From assembly GCA_029891385.1 (NCBI GenBank), contig CM057227.1:95919818-95983817 (forward strand): a stretch of 64,000 nucleotides of DNA. Direction: 5' to 3'. The stretch is from Erythroxylum novogranatense. Taxonomy: Eukaryota > Streptophyta > Magnoliopsida > Malpighiales > Erythroxylaceae. The translations under genes were made by a program, and so were the position numbers. Position 1 is the stretch's first letter; each line of letters opens with the position of its first letter. Below, piece by piece: positions 47,635-58,338 of the stretch. The notes under the pieces were generated by a model. The model saw only the letters and a program-made list of their open reading frames with translations, ran no database searches and had not been told where the DNA came from.

Positions 47635-47923
47635 TTATATAAAGTAGTATGAGTTAATACTCTTAGAGACACCCCACTCTTCCTAATTCTTGACGGTAAA
47701 AATTTTGCTTGATTTCTTTATTCAATATTGATCTCCTTTTGATAGGAAAGGATCAATCTTATCATAGTACAATAGATGCTTGCTAATTAGAAAAAGAAGT
47801 CCTAATTTACAGAACTTATCCTTATCCTTTATGACTCCCATAATTCTAGCAACTACAAACTAAATTCTACAAACAGAACTTCTTTAAAAAAAAAATCAGA
47901 TTCCTATCCTATCCCTAACAATG

Positions 47924-48250
47924 GATGAGTGTAAAAGGAGATTTAATGTTAGGCTTTGGAAGATATTTACTGACTGCTTCAATTGTTTACCTGTGGCTGC
48001 ACTTGTTGATGAGAAGATACTGTATGCATGGAGAACTCTCTGAAATGGAAACTTTGGACCAAATAAAGGAAATTTCAAGGCCCATCGAAATCCCGGACAA
48101 TGGACTCTTATGTGGCATCCTTTCGTCCGATCTTGATCCTAAGGTCGAGGGTCATGCGGTGATCGTGGGGTTTCTTGGACCTTTGGACCTGACAAGGTTG
48201 CAGAGTTTATAGAGAAGAATGACCTTGATTTGATTTGCCAAGGTCATCAG
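47924..48250 (+). pseudogene. Captured fragment of a type-1 serine/threonine protein phosphatase (PP1/TOPP) gene
   Basis: The plus strand encodes [20 protein letters not shown] with [13 protein letters not shown], then [20 protein letters not shown], then [19 protein letters not shown] and [11 protein letters not shown]. This is the central catalytic region of eukaryotic PP1. The three stretches lie in shifted frames because of small indels, and key residues are changed (for instance HGG to HGE, RAHQ to QGHQ), so it cannot encode an active enzyme. It stops after GHQ at CAG/GTAAAC, a splice-donor form where plant PP1 genes are expected to have an exon border (inference). Neither the start nor the end of the gene is present. 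It is a host gene piece carried inside the CACTA element. Confidence 0.85.
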
Positions 48251-49057
48251 GTAAACCTTTTTTTCTTAAGCAAGGATTAAGACCTTGCTCTAGTAATTCA
48301 TTATCAGTTGCAACTTATTCTTTCTTACTGTCCTTAGAAGGCATCAGGTCACAGTAGTTCTACGGCAAGATATTAATCTAAGGAACTTATCTAAATAATC
48401 TGAATAATGTTGAAGAATTATGTTTGAGAAACTTTAGTTTTATTAAGCCTATTTTTTATACAGAAAGAGTTTCAGGGACAGTGAAATAAAAGAATACCTA
48501 AACCCAACAGCCGTAGGATATTGAAAGCTAAATCTCTATCTACCAATACATAGTGGACGAGAAGAATGAAACTTACCACAGAACACAATGTGATACTTGT
48601 GATATACAAAACACAAATATTTATGTTTAAATAGACAAAACACAACCCAACTAATAGCATTAACTATCTTTACGACCACAATCACCGTATAAAATTCATA
48701 AAACACAATGCAAACCCAAATTAATCAAAACAAACGACTAAGCAATCTTAAACCCAGATTACCCGACATTAATCGCAAAACTACTTCAATCGACTCAAAA
48801 ACTTACATTACCCAACATTAATCGCAAAACTACTTCAATGACTTATCGGAAGATAGAAGACGCACATGCACTCCGACTGGTGATGATAGAGGGCCGACTG
48901 TAGCGCGACAAAAAATGAGAGAGGGAAGGTTAAAATGATGAAGAGGGCAGGGGAGAAACGCAGGCGTGGGAGACTGACGAAGATGAGAGAGGGAGGCTTC
49001 GATTTTCGTTTGGAAAATTGCGGGGAGCAGAAATTAATTACGTGGTTCTATTTTGGG
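48251..49057. other. CACTA 5' terminal region
   Basis: Intron-like sequence after the phosphatase fragment, then AT-rich DNA up to the subterminal repeats. Two ATTACCCRACATTAATCGCAAAACTACTTCAA-type units recur near 48760 and 48805. It should contain the promoter for the minus-strand transposase genes, but I could not assign a TATA box. Confidence 0.45.
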
Positions 49058-49205
49058 ACGTCTTTCTACCAAAACGACGTTAAACACTTCCTTTATCCCC
49101 GACGTCTTAATACAACGTCGCAGAATATTCCATCTTTTCTTGACATCTTTCCAGACGTCGTGAAAGCCTCAGACCATTCACAACTTCTACTTTAAAAACG
49201 ACGCT
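49058..49205 (+). repeat. CACTA subterminal GACGTC repeats, right end
   Basis: Three exact GACGTC plus ACGACGTTA, CAACGTCGC and ACGACGCT variants, mirroring the left end at lower density. Confidence 0.8.
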
Positions 49206-49215
49206 AAAGGTGTTG

Positions 49216-49228
49216 TTTTGTTGTAGTG
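49216..49228 (-). repeat. CACTA terminal inverted repeat, right
   Basis: TTTTGTTGTAGTG, the inverse of the left end. This is the 5' end relative to the transposase genes. Confidence 0.95.
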
Positions 49229-49231
49229 CCA

Positions 49232-50044
49232 GTTCTAGAAGTGGGGTTAGCCCTAGGGATGAAACCGCTGAGAGGACCTCCCAACTAGCTGGGTCGCTTG
49301 AAGTAGCGGCGATGAGTGACCGAAAGGATGGGACGGTAGTAACAGAGCCACCGAAAGACGAGTCGACGATGACCGTGGGAGAACTGAATCGGTCGATTAT
49401 TAGGAATAATATTCCTATGTCCTGGGGTCCTAGGCTGGCTGGCCAAAACGAAAGGATTTATAGTAGTGGGGGAGGGTATTTTTCTATTTTCGACAGCTTC
49501 TTCTCGGTCGGTGGCATGAAGCTCCCATATGTCTCGATCATCGACGAGGTGTGCGTCGCTTACCATTTGAGGCCGGGCTAAATTCCTCCGAATGGATGGA
49601 GATTCATCAATGGCTTGGCCTTGCTGTGCCATCAATTCGGCTATCCTCCTTCAATTGGCATCCTACGCCACTTTTTGAGAATGAACCAGAGTTCAAGCTC
49701 TGGAGTCGGGATCCCTCAACTACAATATAGAGATGCCCGATTTCATCTGGTCGAAACGGCCTCAAAAATTACCGCTTGGCGAAAAAAGTACTTTTTCGTT
49801 AAGCCTCCGAGATCTTCCCTCGAGTCCCAGCCGTGGAGGTATCCTTTAGTCGAGCGATGGAACGACGCATCGAGCCTATCTCTTACTAGAGAGGAGTGGG
49901 AGGTGGTCGATCGCATAAAGGGGCTCGGTCGGTATGACTTCGGTCGCCTCATTCGGGGATATCGTGGGTAGGCCTCGGCTGATTCATTTCTAATCGATCC
50001 CTCGCCCCAAATTAGCGGGCTAGGAGAAGAAACTGCCCCCTCTG
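49232..50044 (+). pseudogene. G2 antisense ORF, exon 1 (Transposase_28-like)
   Basis: The ATG and first 13 nt are at 25016-25028, on the far side of the CACTA element. From 49232 the frame continues with TMTVGELNRSIIRNNIPMSW, FFSVGGMKLPY, PPNGWRFINGLALL, YPPSIGILRHFLRM and WRYPLVERWND to EETAPS. It keeps one frame throughout but has TAA at 49579 (CAA in G1) and TAG at 49969. The region missing from G1 (FGYPPSIG) is present here. Confidence 0.8.
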
Positions 50045-50125
50045 GTTGATTTCTCGTGGTTGAACTATTTACTATACTTGTAAGTATTGGTTTCGATTTC
50101 TTACCCTGTTTTTATTACTGTGTAG
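50045..50125 (+). other. Predicted 81-nt intron of the G2 antisense gene
   Basis: Donor G/GTTGAT, CTTAC branch-like motif, T-rich tract and acceptor TGTGTAG/CC. Same position and phase as in G1. Confidence 0.6.
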
Positions 50126-51125
50126 CCATGGCAAGGCTCGATGATTTCGCCGGGGCCTCCGCCCCTACCAAAGGCCAGCACAAGGCTGCCAGGCCCTCCT
50201 CGAAGACGAAAAGGCAGGATAAGAAAGGAGAGATCAGCTCGAATGTTGCTCGGCTTACGGCCTCCGAGCCGTCTGCAGCGCTCGCCCTGGCTGTCGCACC
50301 CGAGCAGTCAACCGTGATGACCCGGCCAACCGTTGAAGGCCTAGTAGTCTTAGAAGAGGAGGAAGAGGAAGTCGAACCACCTCTTAAGAGGAAGAAGATT
50401 GCTCAGATTGTTGACCGACCTTCCTGCACATTAGGTCAAGGCAGGAAAGAGAGAGAAAGCAAGGGGAAAGGGCGAGCGACGAGCGCTAAAAAGTGGGAGC
50501 CAGCGATCAGTTTGGCTAAGACTGCATCGATTGGGAACATCGATGTGGCCCTTCACATTGCTGAGAGGATCATTCCTCCTGTGGACGAGGAGCTTATGGA
50601 CTCGTGGAGCAATCAGGAGCTGGGGCCCTGCTTCGTCCGTAGCTGTGTGAGGGGTTTGGTGATATCTACCGCGATGCACCAGCGTATGGAGCAGCTCGAC
50701 AGGATTAATCAATCGCTGGACCGGGAAGTCCACGATCTCCTTGAGCAGGTGAAAACTTTAAGGGGCGAGCTTTCGAAGGCTAAGGAAGAGAGGGACGTCT
50801 TCCAGGCTCAACTCTCTTCCTTAGAGGAGGAGAAGAAATCTTGGGAGGAGGCGAGGAGTGTTCTGAAAGCTCAACTTGCCACGGGGGAGGAGGAGAGGAG
50901 CCGGTTGATTGGGGAGAAGGACTGGCTGGCTAAGGAGTGTGAGGGCTTGAAGAAGGAGGTGAAGACGGAGCAGGAGCTTCGTAAGAAATTCCTCCAGGAT
51001 TGCCATAAAGCGGTGGAGGGTAAACTGAGGGCCGAGGATAGACTGAAGGAGTTGCAAGGCTCCGTCAGAAAGCAAAGGGTTAAGGCGATCAAGCGGTGGA
51101 AAAGGAGGTTCCTACATGGGGAGTG
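50126..51125 (+). pseudogene. G2 antisense ORF, exon 2, first part (coiled coil)
   Basis: Keeps the G1 order: Lys/Arg-rich start (SSKTKRQDKK), acidic EEEEEEVEPPLKRKKI, AERIIPPVDEELMDSWSN, and a long heptad-rich coiled coil (LDREVHDLLEQVKTLRGEL and on). It runs to KRWKRRFLHGE, where G3 interrupts it. No stop occurs before G3. Confidence 0.8.
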
Positions 51126-52028
51126 TGATACGGCAACAACCTAGAATCAATGTCTAGATCACCTCCGTTTCAATGATTGTTCCCAAACCTAAATTCAATC
51201 AATCTAACAAGACCCTTCACCCCCAAAATAGCAAGGAACTGGTAACAAAGAGTATAAGATTGTAGGAATTGAATTAACGCCACAAGTTAGAACTTACTTG
51301 ATAAGTTGAATCAATCCTTAAGGTAAAACAAGCAAGAATCTCAATTCTCTCAAGAATGCTTTCTAATTTTATTGATCTCTCTAAACTCGTGTTCATAGCT
51401 AAAGCAAGGGTTTAAATACCCTTTGCAACGTAAACCCTAACAAAGATAACCTAAAAACCCTAAAGAAAGCCCAAAATATCAAAAAGGCCTTCTTGAAACA
51501 AATCTGCCCAAGAATAAATCCCACATGGATTTGGGCTTCAAAACTAATTAAAATTGACTAGTCCTTGTCTAAATAGGATAAGAAAACCACAAAATAGAAG
51601 ACTAACTTAAGAGGGCTTAATTGGGCTTTTAAACTAGGCCCACAAGCTTGGTTCCTTAAAATAAAACATGCACATGACTTTTTTAATAAAGCACATGCAC
51701 ACTTAATGCAAACCAGCCCATGAAAAAGCCTAAAAGAAGTCCACATGCCCTTTATAAGATAAAATAAGCCCAAGCCCATTGATTAGACTTGTGCTTGTGA
51801 AAATTGGCTAAGTGTTAGCCCTCTTGATTTGATGCCTCCAATGTGCACACACACTTAGGTGTCTTCCTAAGCTTTGCCCCAAGCTTGATCAACAAAACTT
51901 CTTGAAGTTCTTGTGAAACAAAAGCTTGTACATAAATCTAAAATTGTGCTTTAAGCTTGTTGGAGCGTGACCTTGTAATTTGACCCATTGGCATCCTCAA
52001 GTCTCCATTGCCTTGGTGAGTTGTATCA
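51126..52028 (-). repeat. 3' LTR of G3
   Basis: 903 bp, nearly identical to 56802-57707. A TTTAAATA motif near 51410 may serve as the TATA element. The polypurine tract (AGGAGGGAGGGAA on the minus strand) abuts it at 52029-52046. Confidence 0.95.
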
Positions 52029-52945
52029 TTCCCTCCCTCCTCAAAAGGATTCGTCCTCGAATCAAGACCTACATTATCAAAGGGAGATAAATCAGAAACA
52101 TTAAAAGTAGCACTAACACTATACTCTCCTGGCAAATCCACCCTATAGGCATTGTCATTGATGCGTTCAAGCACTTGAAAAGGACCATCCCCTCTAGGAT
52201 CAAGCTTGGACTTCCTTTGTTTAGGAAATCTCCTTCCGAAGTGCACCCAAACCCAATCTCCGTGTTCAAACTTCATCTCCCACGCCTTGATTGGCTCTTT
52301 CGAGCATACTTTGTGCTTTTTCTCAATGTGCTGCCTAGCTTTCTCATATATTGTCTTAACCAATTCGGCCCTTTGCTGCCCATCTACATTAACAATCTCA
52401 TTCAAGGGTAAAGGCAACAAATCCAATAGAGTTAATGGGTTAAACCATACACAATCTCAAATGGAGAATAACCTGTAGAAGAATGAATGCTTCTATTATA
52501 TGCAAACTCAATCAAAGGCAAACAATCTTCCCAAGCTTTCAAATTTTACCCACAACAACATGCAATAAAGATCCTAAGGTTCTATTAACCACTTCGGTTT
52601 GTCCATCTGTTTGGGGATGACAAGTTGTAGAAAACAAAACTTTGTTCCCAATTTATTCCATAGAACACGCCAAAAGTGACTTAAAACTCGTAATCCCTAT
52701 CTCAAACAATGGTTCTAGGAATGCCATGCAATCTAACAACATCCCTAAAAACAAATCAGCAACATGTGTAGCATCATCGATTTATGACATGCAATAAAAT
52801 GAGCCATTTTACTAAATCGATCAACTACAACAAAGATGTTATCACGTCCTTTCCTAGTCCTAGGCAATCCTAACACAAAATCCATAGATATATCAATCCA
52901 AGGAATAATAGGGACGGTAGAGGCGTATAACCCATGTGGTTGCAC
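51938..52945 (-). pseudogene. G3 integrase
   Basis: The core contains [20 protein letters not shown] and [17 protein letters not shown] (52945-52745). The distal core is frameshifted between 52430 and 52745. The C-terminal part has FEHGDWVWVHFGRRFPKQRK, GPFQVLERINDNAYRVDLP and FNVSDLSPFD (52426-51938). The frame crosses the polypurine tract (encoding FEEGGN) and enters the 3' LTR, ending TAG at 51938; the 5' LTR has CAG at that codon and stays open to 57494. Pol therefore normally ended inside the LTR. Confidence 0.88.
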
Positions 52946-53103
52946 CTTGATTTGGCGTGCCTACATGCTACACAACTAGAGCAAACTCTTTCAACATCCT
53001 TTTCATGTTAGGCCAATAAAAATGCTCCTGTAATATGTCAAGTGTTTTAGCAATACCAAAATGTCCCATTAAACCTCCATCATGAGACTCCCTAGCAAGC
53101 ATC

Positions 53104-53754
53104 TCACGATAGAACAAGTAGGAATACATAGTTTATTATCTCTAAACAAATATCCATCATTTCTATAAAACTTTTGAAAAGCAACTTGTTCACATTCATC
53201 ATACACATTAGCAAAGTCGAATCTGATTTGTACAAATCTTTTATATACTCAAATCCAATCAACTCGTAACCAAGAGAAGAGATTAGAGCATACCTCCTCG
53301 ACAATGCATCAACGATCACATTTTCTTTACCTTGCTTGTATTTCACAACATATGGGAATGTCTCTATGAACTCCAGCCACTTAGCATGTCTTTTATTTAA
53401 CTTACCTTGGCCCTTAAGATGCTTCAAACTCTCATGATCGGTGTGAATCATTTAATTCCTTTGGCCATAGATAATGTTGCCAAGTTTGTAGAGCTCTTAC
53501 CAATGCATATAGCTCCTTGTCATAAGTGGAATACTTCATTTGAGCACCATTCAACTTCTCACTAAAATAGGCAATGGGACTCCTTCCTTGCAATAAAACA
53601 AGACCAATACCTATCCCTGAGGCATCACATTCAATCTCAAAAGTAGAAGAAAAATCGTAAAATCAAAATAGGTGCGAACAAAGTTTTTCTTTCAAAGTGT
53701 TAAAAGCAATTTCCAGCGCCTCTCCCACTTAAATCCTACCTCCTTTTATCAATC
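53104..53754 (-). pseudogene. G3 RNase H region
   Basis: [39 protein letters not shown] is the distal RNase H with its spacer (53451-53104). The proximal part (53454-53754) is present in broken frames. Confidence 0.8.
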
Positions 53755-54500
53755 TCACCAATGGAGCTGCAATGGAACTAAAATTTTCACAAACCTCCTA
53801 TAGAAACTAGCAAGTCCAAGAAAAGATCTCACCGAGTAACACTTGTAGGTTTCGCCACTCCCTAATTGCCTTGACCTTTTCTTGGTCCACCTCAATTCCA
53901 TTAGAAGAAACAACATAACCAAGAAATATGACACGATCCATGCAAATGTACACTTCTTTAACTTAGCATACAACTTTTCGCCTAAGTGCATCTAACACAA
54001 GCCTAAGATGCTCAATATGCTCATTAATGCTTTTGCTATAGATCAATATGTCATCAAAATATACCACAACAAACTTACCAATAAATGACCTCAAAACATG
54101 ATTCATCAAACGCATAAATGTACTAAGAGCATTAGTTAAGCCAAAAGGCATCACAAGCCACTCATATAAACCATGTTTTGTTTTAAAAGCAGTTTTCCAT
54201 TCATCACCAATGTTCATTCTAATCTGATGGTAACCACTCATAAGATCAATTTTGGTAAACACACATGCACCATGCAATTCATCAATCATATCATCCAATC
54301 TAGGTATAGGATGGCGATACTTTACCGTTATCTTGTTAACAGCTCTGCAATCCACACACATGCGCCAACTCCCATCCTTCTTGGAACCAATATCACGGCA
54401 CAAGACAAGGACTAAGACTCTCCCTAATGTGTCCCTTTGTAGCAATTCTTCCACTTGCTTTTGGAGTTCCTTAGTTTCTTCAGATTAGCCCTATAAGTTG
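53755..54500 (-). pseudogene. G3 reverse transcriptase
   Basis: [49 protein letters not shown] and the catalytic [11 protein letters not shown] are intact in one frame (54454-53963). Then a frameshift leads to YFLVMLFLLMELRWTK-like residues and SFLGLASFYRRFVK (53991-53755). Confidence 0.92.
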
Positions 54501-54663
54501 GTCTATTCGAATCTGCCTGTGCATGAAGTCAATCGATGTTCTATTCCTCTAATAGGTGGCAATTCCTTAGGTAACTCCCGAGGGAAAACATCTCCATACT
54601 CTCGCAAAGAGAAACAACACTACTAGGCAAACAAGGGTCAAGGTCAGATTCCTTAAAATAAGC

Positions 54664-55131
54664 TTACTTGTACAAAAGTACAAACAAACATCTCCTTTCC
54701 ACACAAGCAACCCTTACATCTCTCATTTTTGCATAGAAGTTTTGTTTCTTTCTACCCTCTCTCTCATTTAGGCCTTTTAATTGAATTTCTTTTGAGGCCT
54801 CTTTCCCCACTTTTCTTCTCTCAATCTCGGCCTCACTTTCTCTCTTTTCTTTTGATTTAAATTTCTGCTCCCCTTTTGCAAGGTTCTCAACCTTCCCCTC
54901 AATTTTTGTATTATCATGCTTTTCTTGAAGTTTTTCATCCTGTCTTTGTTGCATTGCCTCCATACTCCTTTTTAATTGCATTTGGTTCTCATATACCTCT
55001 TTTGGTGCCAATGGAGCAAGAAAAAATTTCTGATCTCCCATAGTAAATGAATACCTATTCTTAAAACCATCATGTAACACTTTTCTATCATATTGCCAAG
55101 GTTGACCGAGCAATAAATGACTAGCATGCAT
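54664..55131 (-). pseudogene. G3 protease-to-RT linker region
   Basis: MHASHLLLGQPWQYDRKV with LHDGFKNRYSF is the conserved segment just after the retropepsin domain in this gypsy type. A Lys/Glu-rich spacer follows. The protease itself lies upstream (55131-55400) in broken frames with no clean DTG-type motif. Confidence 0.7.
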
Positions 55132-55410
55132 AGGTACAACATCACAAAGTACTTGATCAGAATACTTTCCAATGGAGAAAGATACAAGGACTTATTTATT
55201 TACCTTGATTTCCCCATGTCATTCACCATTGTAGTCAGATGGCCTAGGTGTTTCAAGCACTCCAACCCTAGTTTTTCTACCATCAATGTACTAGCCACAT
55301 TAGTGCAGCTTCCCCATCAATGATCAAAGCTATAAATCTTCTCATTCACTAGGCATCCTGAATGAAAAATATTTTCCTTTGCTCAATTCCATCTTCCTTC
55401 ACTAGAGCAT

Positions 55411-55809
55411 TCAAAACTCACCTAGTAACAAGTAATTCACCCCTAGTGCATCCTCAACTTCCACATCGTAACAATCTTCCAACTCGTGCATGGAAGCCAA
55501 ATCATCTTCTTCATCTTCAGACACAATTTCTTCATCTTGCACATCATCATATTGATCTTCATACTCATAGCGCACAGGAGCTGGCTCCCTAGCATTTTGC
55601 CTCCTTGTTGCACCATTAGATGAAGCCTCTCTTTGTAAATTCCTAATGGCTTGATCTTGTCTATCAAATTTATCACTGACATCCCTGAACATGTTCTCAA
55701 TCCTTTGGAATTGATGTTGCATAGCCTCCAAAGTAAAGAATGTGTGTTGATCAGCCTCATTATTCTTTCCATCCTTGTCACTACCTTTACTATCCTTTGA
55801 ATTGGTCAT
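55411..55809 (-). pseudogene. G3 gag remnant
   Basis: The N-terminal part has FTLEAMQHQFQRIENMF, DRQDQAIRNLQRE and a long acidic stretch. The usual capsid core (the WW-containing Retrotrans_gag block) and zinc knuckle are absent. Within 20-40 codons the sequence passes to the linker that normally precedes protease (VLNALVKEDGIEQ in another frame). Gag has therefore suffered an internal deletion. Confidence 0.75.
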
Positions 55810-56621
55810 GATGTAAAACTTGCAAAAACAATTTAGAATAGCTCCTCACACACTCCCTCACGTGTTTCTCTCTAAATCAGATTGGATACCCTCGTGTTTC
55901 AATCAAGAAGATGGCTTTTACCCTCAAATGAACTTACACACTCTTGCCTTTTACCACTTTAGATTCTAGCACAGTTTTACTTGTCCGGATCAATCACTAC
56001 CAACCAAATAAGCACAACAGCAACGTAATTCAAAAGGAAAGCAATGAATACCTAAATAAAGGAAGAAAAACACAAAGCTAGATGCAATTTAATGTAAAGA
56101 AAACAATGAAGATGAAAATAAACACATACTAGATGGAGAAAACGTATGTGAATGATTTTTGGTGCCAATTGAGCAATATGAAACAAGATTACTCAATGCA
56201 AGTGTAATGGAAACAAAAAAGGACAGCAAACAAAAAAAAATAACCAAAGAGTTGAAGAAAAGACGAAACTAGGAATTAAACTCAACCCTAAAGCCAAATT
56301 AACAAAAACATTCCAATCTGCCCCAATTACTCAAGAACTTAAAGATAAGCAATTATATCAAAGACACACGTTTTGAGCGAAGAACGTAAATCTTGAAACA
56401 AGAAAGTGTTTCTTGGTGCAAGAAAACAAGTCTGGATGAGTTTCTTTAATGAAGGATGTGTTCTTGATGAATCTTAATAATAAAGAAACGAAATTAAAGA
56501 ATTCTTGAATGATCGATTCGTTTTGATGAATCTTGCAAGCAAATCAACTCAAACTCACCAAGATTCACAATCTTGATTTTTTTTAACTTCTTTCTTTCTT
56601 TCTTTTCTTTCTTTCTTCTTT

Positions 56622-56702
<81 letters not shown>

Positions 56703-56784
56703 TTTTTTGAATTTTAATGATGAACTAACTATAATAATCAAGAACAAACAGAAAATTAAAGATAAAGATTGAATTTAAAACCTA
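55810..56784 (-). repeat. G3 leader with TTTC microsatellite
   Basis: Non-coding leader between PBS and gag. 56588-56706 is an almost pure CTTT array on the plus strand (GAAA on the transcript strand), about 28 units with a few interruptions. Confidence 0.85.
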
Positions 56785-56797
56785 GGCTCTGATACCA
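56785..56797 (-). other. Primer-binding site (tRNA-iMet) of G3
   Basis: TGGTATCAGAGCC on the minus strand, four bases inside the 5' LTR. Confidence 0.92.
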
Positions 56798-56801
56798 AAG
56801 A

Positions 56802-57707
56802 TGATACGGCAACAACCTAGAATCAATGTCTAGATCACCTCCGTTTCAATGATTGTTCCCAAACCTAAATTCAATCAATCTAACAAGACCCTTCACCCCC
56901 AAAACAGCAAGGAATTGGTAACAAAGAGTATAAGATTGTAGGAATTGAATTAACGCCACAAGTTAGAACTTACTTGATAAGTTGAATCAATCCTTAAGGT
57001 AAAACAAGCAAGAATCTCAATTCTCTCTTGAAGAATGCTTTCTAATTTTATTGATCTCTCTAAACTCGTGTTCATAGCTAAAGCAAGGGTTTAAATACCC
57101 TTTGCAATGTAAACCCTAACAAAGATAACCTAAAAATCCTAAAGAAAGCCCAAAATATCAAAAAGGCCTTCTTGAAACAAATCTACCCAAGAATAAATCC
57201 CACATGGATTTGGGCTTCAAAACTAATTAAAATTGACTAGTCCTTGTCTAAATAGGATAAGAAAACCACAAAATAGAAGACTAACTTAAGAGGGACGAAT
57301 TGGGCTTTTAAACTAGGCCCACAAGCTTGGTTCCTAAAAATAAAACATGCACATGAATTTTTTAATAAAGCACATGCACACTTAATGCAAACCAGCCCAT
57401 GAAAAAGCCTAAAAGAAGTCCACATGCCCTTTATAAGATAAAATAAGCCCAAGCTCATTGATTAGACTTGTGCTTGTGAAAATTGGCTAAGTGTTAGCCC
57501 TCTTGATTTGATGCCTCCAATGTGCACACACACTTAGGTGTCTTCCTAAGCTTTTCCCCAAGCTTGATCAATAAAACTTCTTGAAGTTCTTGTGAAACAA
57601 AAGCTTGTACATAAATCTGAAATTGTGCTTTAAGCTTGTTGGAGCGTGACCTTGTAATTGGACCCATTGGCATCCTCAAGTCTCCATTGCCTTGGTGAGT
57701 TGTATCA
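56802..57707 (-). repeat. 5' LTR of G3
   Basis: 906 bp. Few differences from the 3' LTR are visible by eye, which suggests a younger insertion than C1, G1 or G2. Confidence 0.95.
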
Positions 57708-57712
57708 GAGTG

Positions 57713-58079
57713 CCTAGAGTTCGCTTGTGATTTGGCCCTTTCAATTTTGAGGAATTGCCACGACGTCCACATCCCTGACTGGTCGGGTGGTCTTTCATTC
57801 GAAGATTACGCCAAGCCGATGCTTCCCACCGCTCTCGGCCTTTCTCTGGAGGAAATGAAGGAGATGGTCGAGGGAGAATGAGTGTTGGTTCCAGATGAGA
57901 AGTTGGATTTGAGCACAGAAGAGGAAGAGGATGTCTCTTCGCTGTCTTCTCACAATCCAGTTGTTGCCCCTTCCTATGCCGATCCGGCTGCTGGCCCTTC
58001 CTCTGCCGGTCCGGCTGCTAGTACTTCCTCTGCCGATCCGGCTGCTGGCCCTTTCTCTCCCAACGGAGGATCGAAATAA
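57713..58079 (+). pseudogene. G2 antisense ORF, exon 2, second part
   Basis: Resumes in frame after G3 with LEFACDLALSIL and FEDYAKPMLPTALGLSLEE, matching G1. TGA at 57879-57881 stops it; the frame goes on as VPDEKLDLSTEEEE and a repeated Ala/Ser/Pro tail (DPAAGPSSAGPAAS-type units). The tail repeat is longer than in G1. Confidence 0.75.
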
Positions 58080-58338
58080 TTTTTCTCCCCTTTTGTAAAG
58101 CTCATCTGGTCAGGCTTGTGGCCAGAACATATTCAAGGAAATAAAAATTTTATTTTTGCATCACCATATGTCGTGTTAAAATTGGACGATCTTTTTCAAT
58201 AGCGGGTAGAAACGAACGCACTCAATGCGCGTCAATCGGTCGTAGTATCTGAGAGAGTCATTGTTGACCGAGGCAATAGAACTTGGCCGAACGATTGCGA
58301 GGCCGAGCGATTCGAGATTAATTTTCTCAGCATTGCTT

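Larger units (their letters stand above)
44235..47920. other. CACTA region upstream of TNP2, non-coding
   Basis: AT-rich sequence with a 330-bp direct duplication (44575 and 46424), two hairpins (45006-45040 and 47557-47634) and short AAATAAC and TATA microsatellite runs around 46740-46835. It should include the TNP2 5' leader. No protein gene is supported. Confidence 0.5.
25029..49228 (-). mobile_element. CACTA (En/Spm) DNA transposon, 24.2 kb, nested in the G2 antisense ORF
   Basis: Ends are CACTACAACAAAA at 25029 and its exact inverse at 49216-49228, flanked by the 3-bp duplication CCA (25026-25028 and 49229-49231). The interior has GACGTC-rich subterminal repeats and, on the minus strand, a TNP2 transposase gene followed by a Transposase_24 gene, the usual tnpD/tnpA order. 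Without one CCA and the transposon, the G2 antisense reading frame is continuous, which confirms the boundaries. About 15.5 kb is CACTA sequence; 8.7 kb is a later LTR element. Confidence 0.95.
51126..57707 (-). mobile_element. Ty3/gypsy retrotransposon G3, nested in the G2 antisense ORF
   Basis: 6582 bp flanked by the duplication GAGTG (51121-51125 and 57708-57712). LTRs begin TGATAC and end GTATCA. Minus-strand order is 5' LTR, iMet PBS, gag remnant, protease, RT, RNase H, integrase, polypurine tract, 3' LTR. The iMet PBS and GATTCGAGGACGAATCC before the polypurine tract suggest a chromovirus-like lineage (inference); no chromodomain was confirmed. All genes are frameshifted. Confidence 0.95.

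Noticed and set aside
48935..49195. Plus-strand frame of 86 codons near the CACTA right end
   Set aside because: It runs through subterminal repeats into the terminus and has no family features.
25029..49228. Possible CRISPR-like or satellite array at the GACGTC repeats
   Set aside because: Repeats are short, palindromic and confined to the two transposon ends, as expected for CACTA subterminal repeats.
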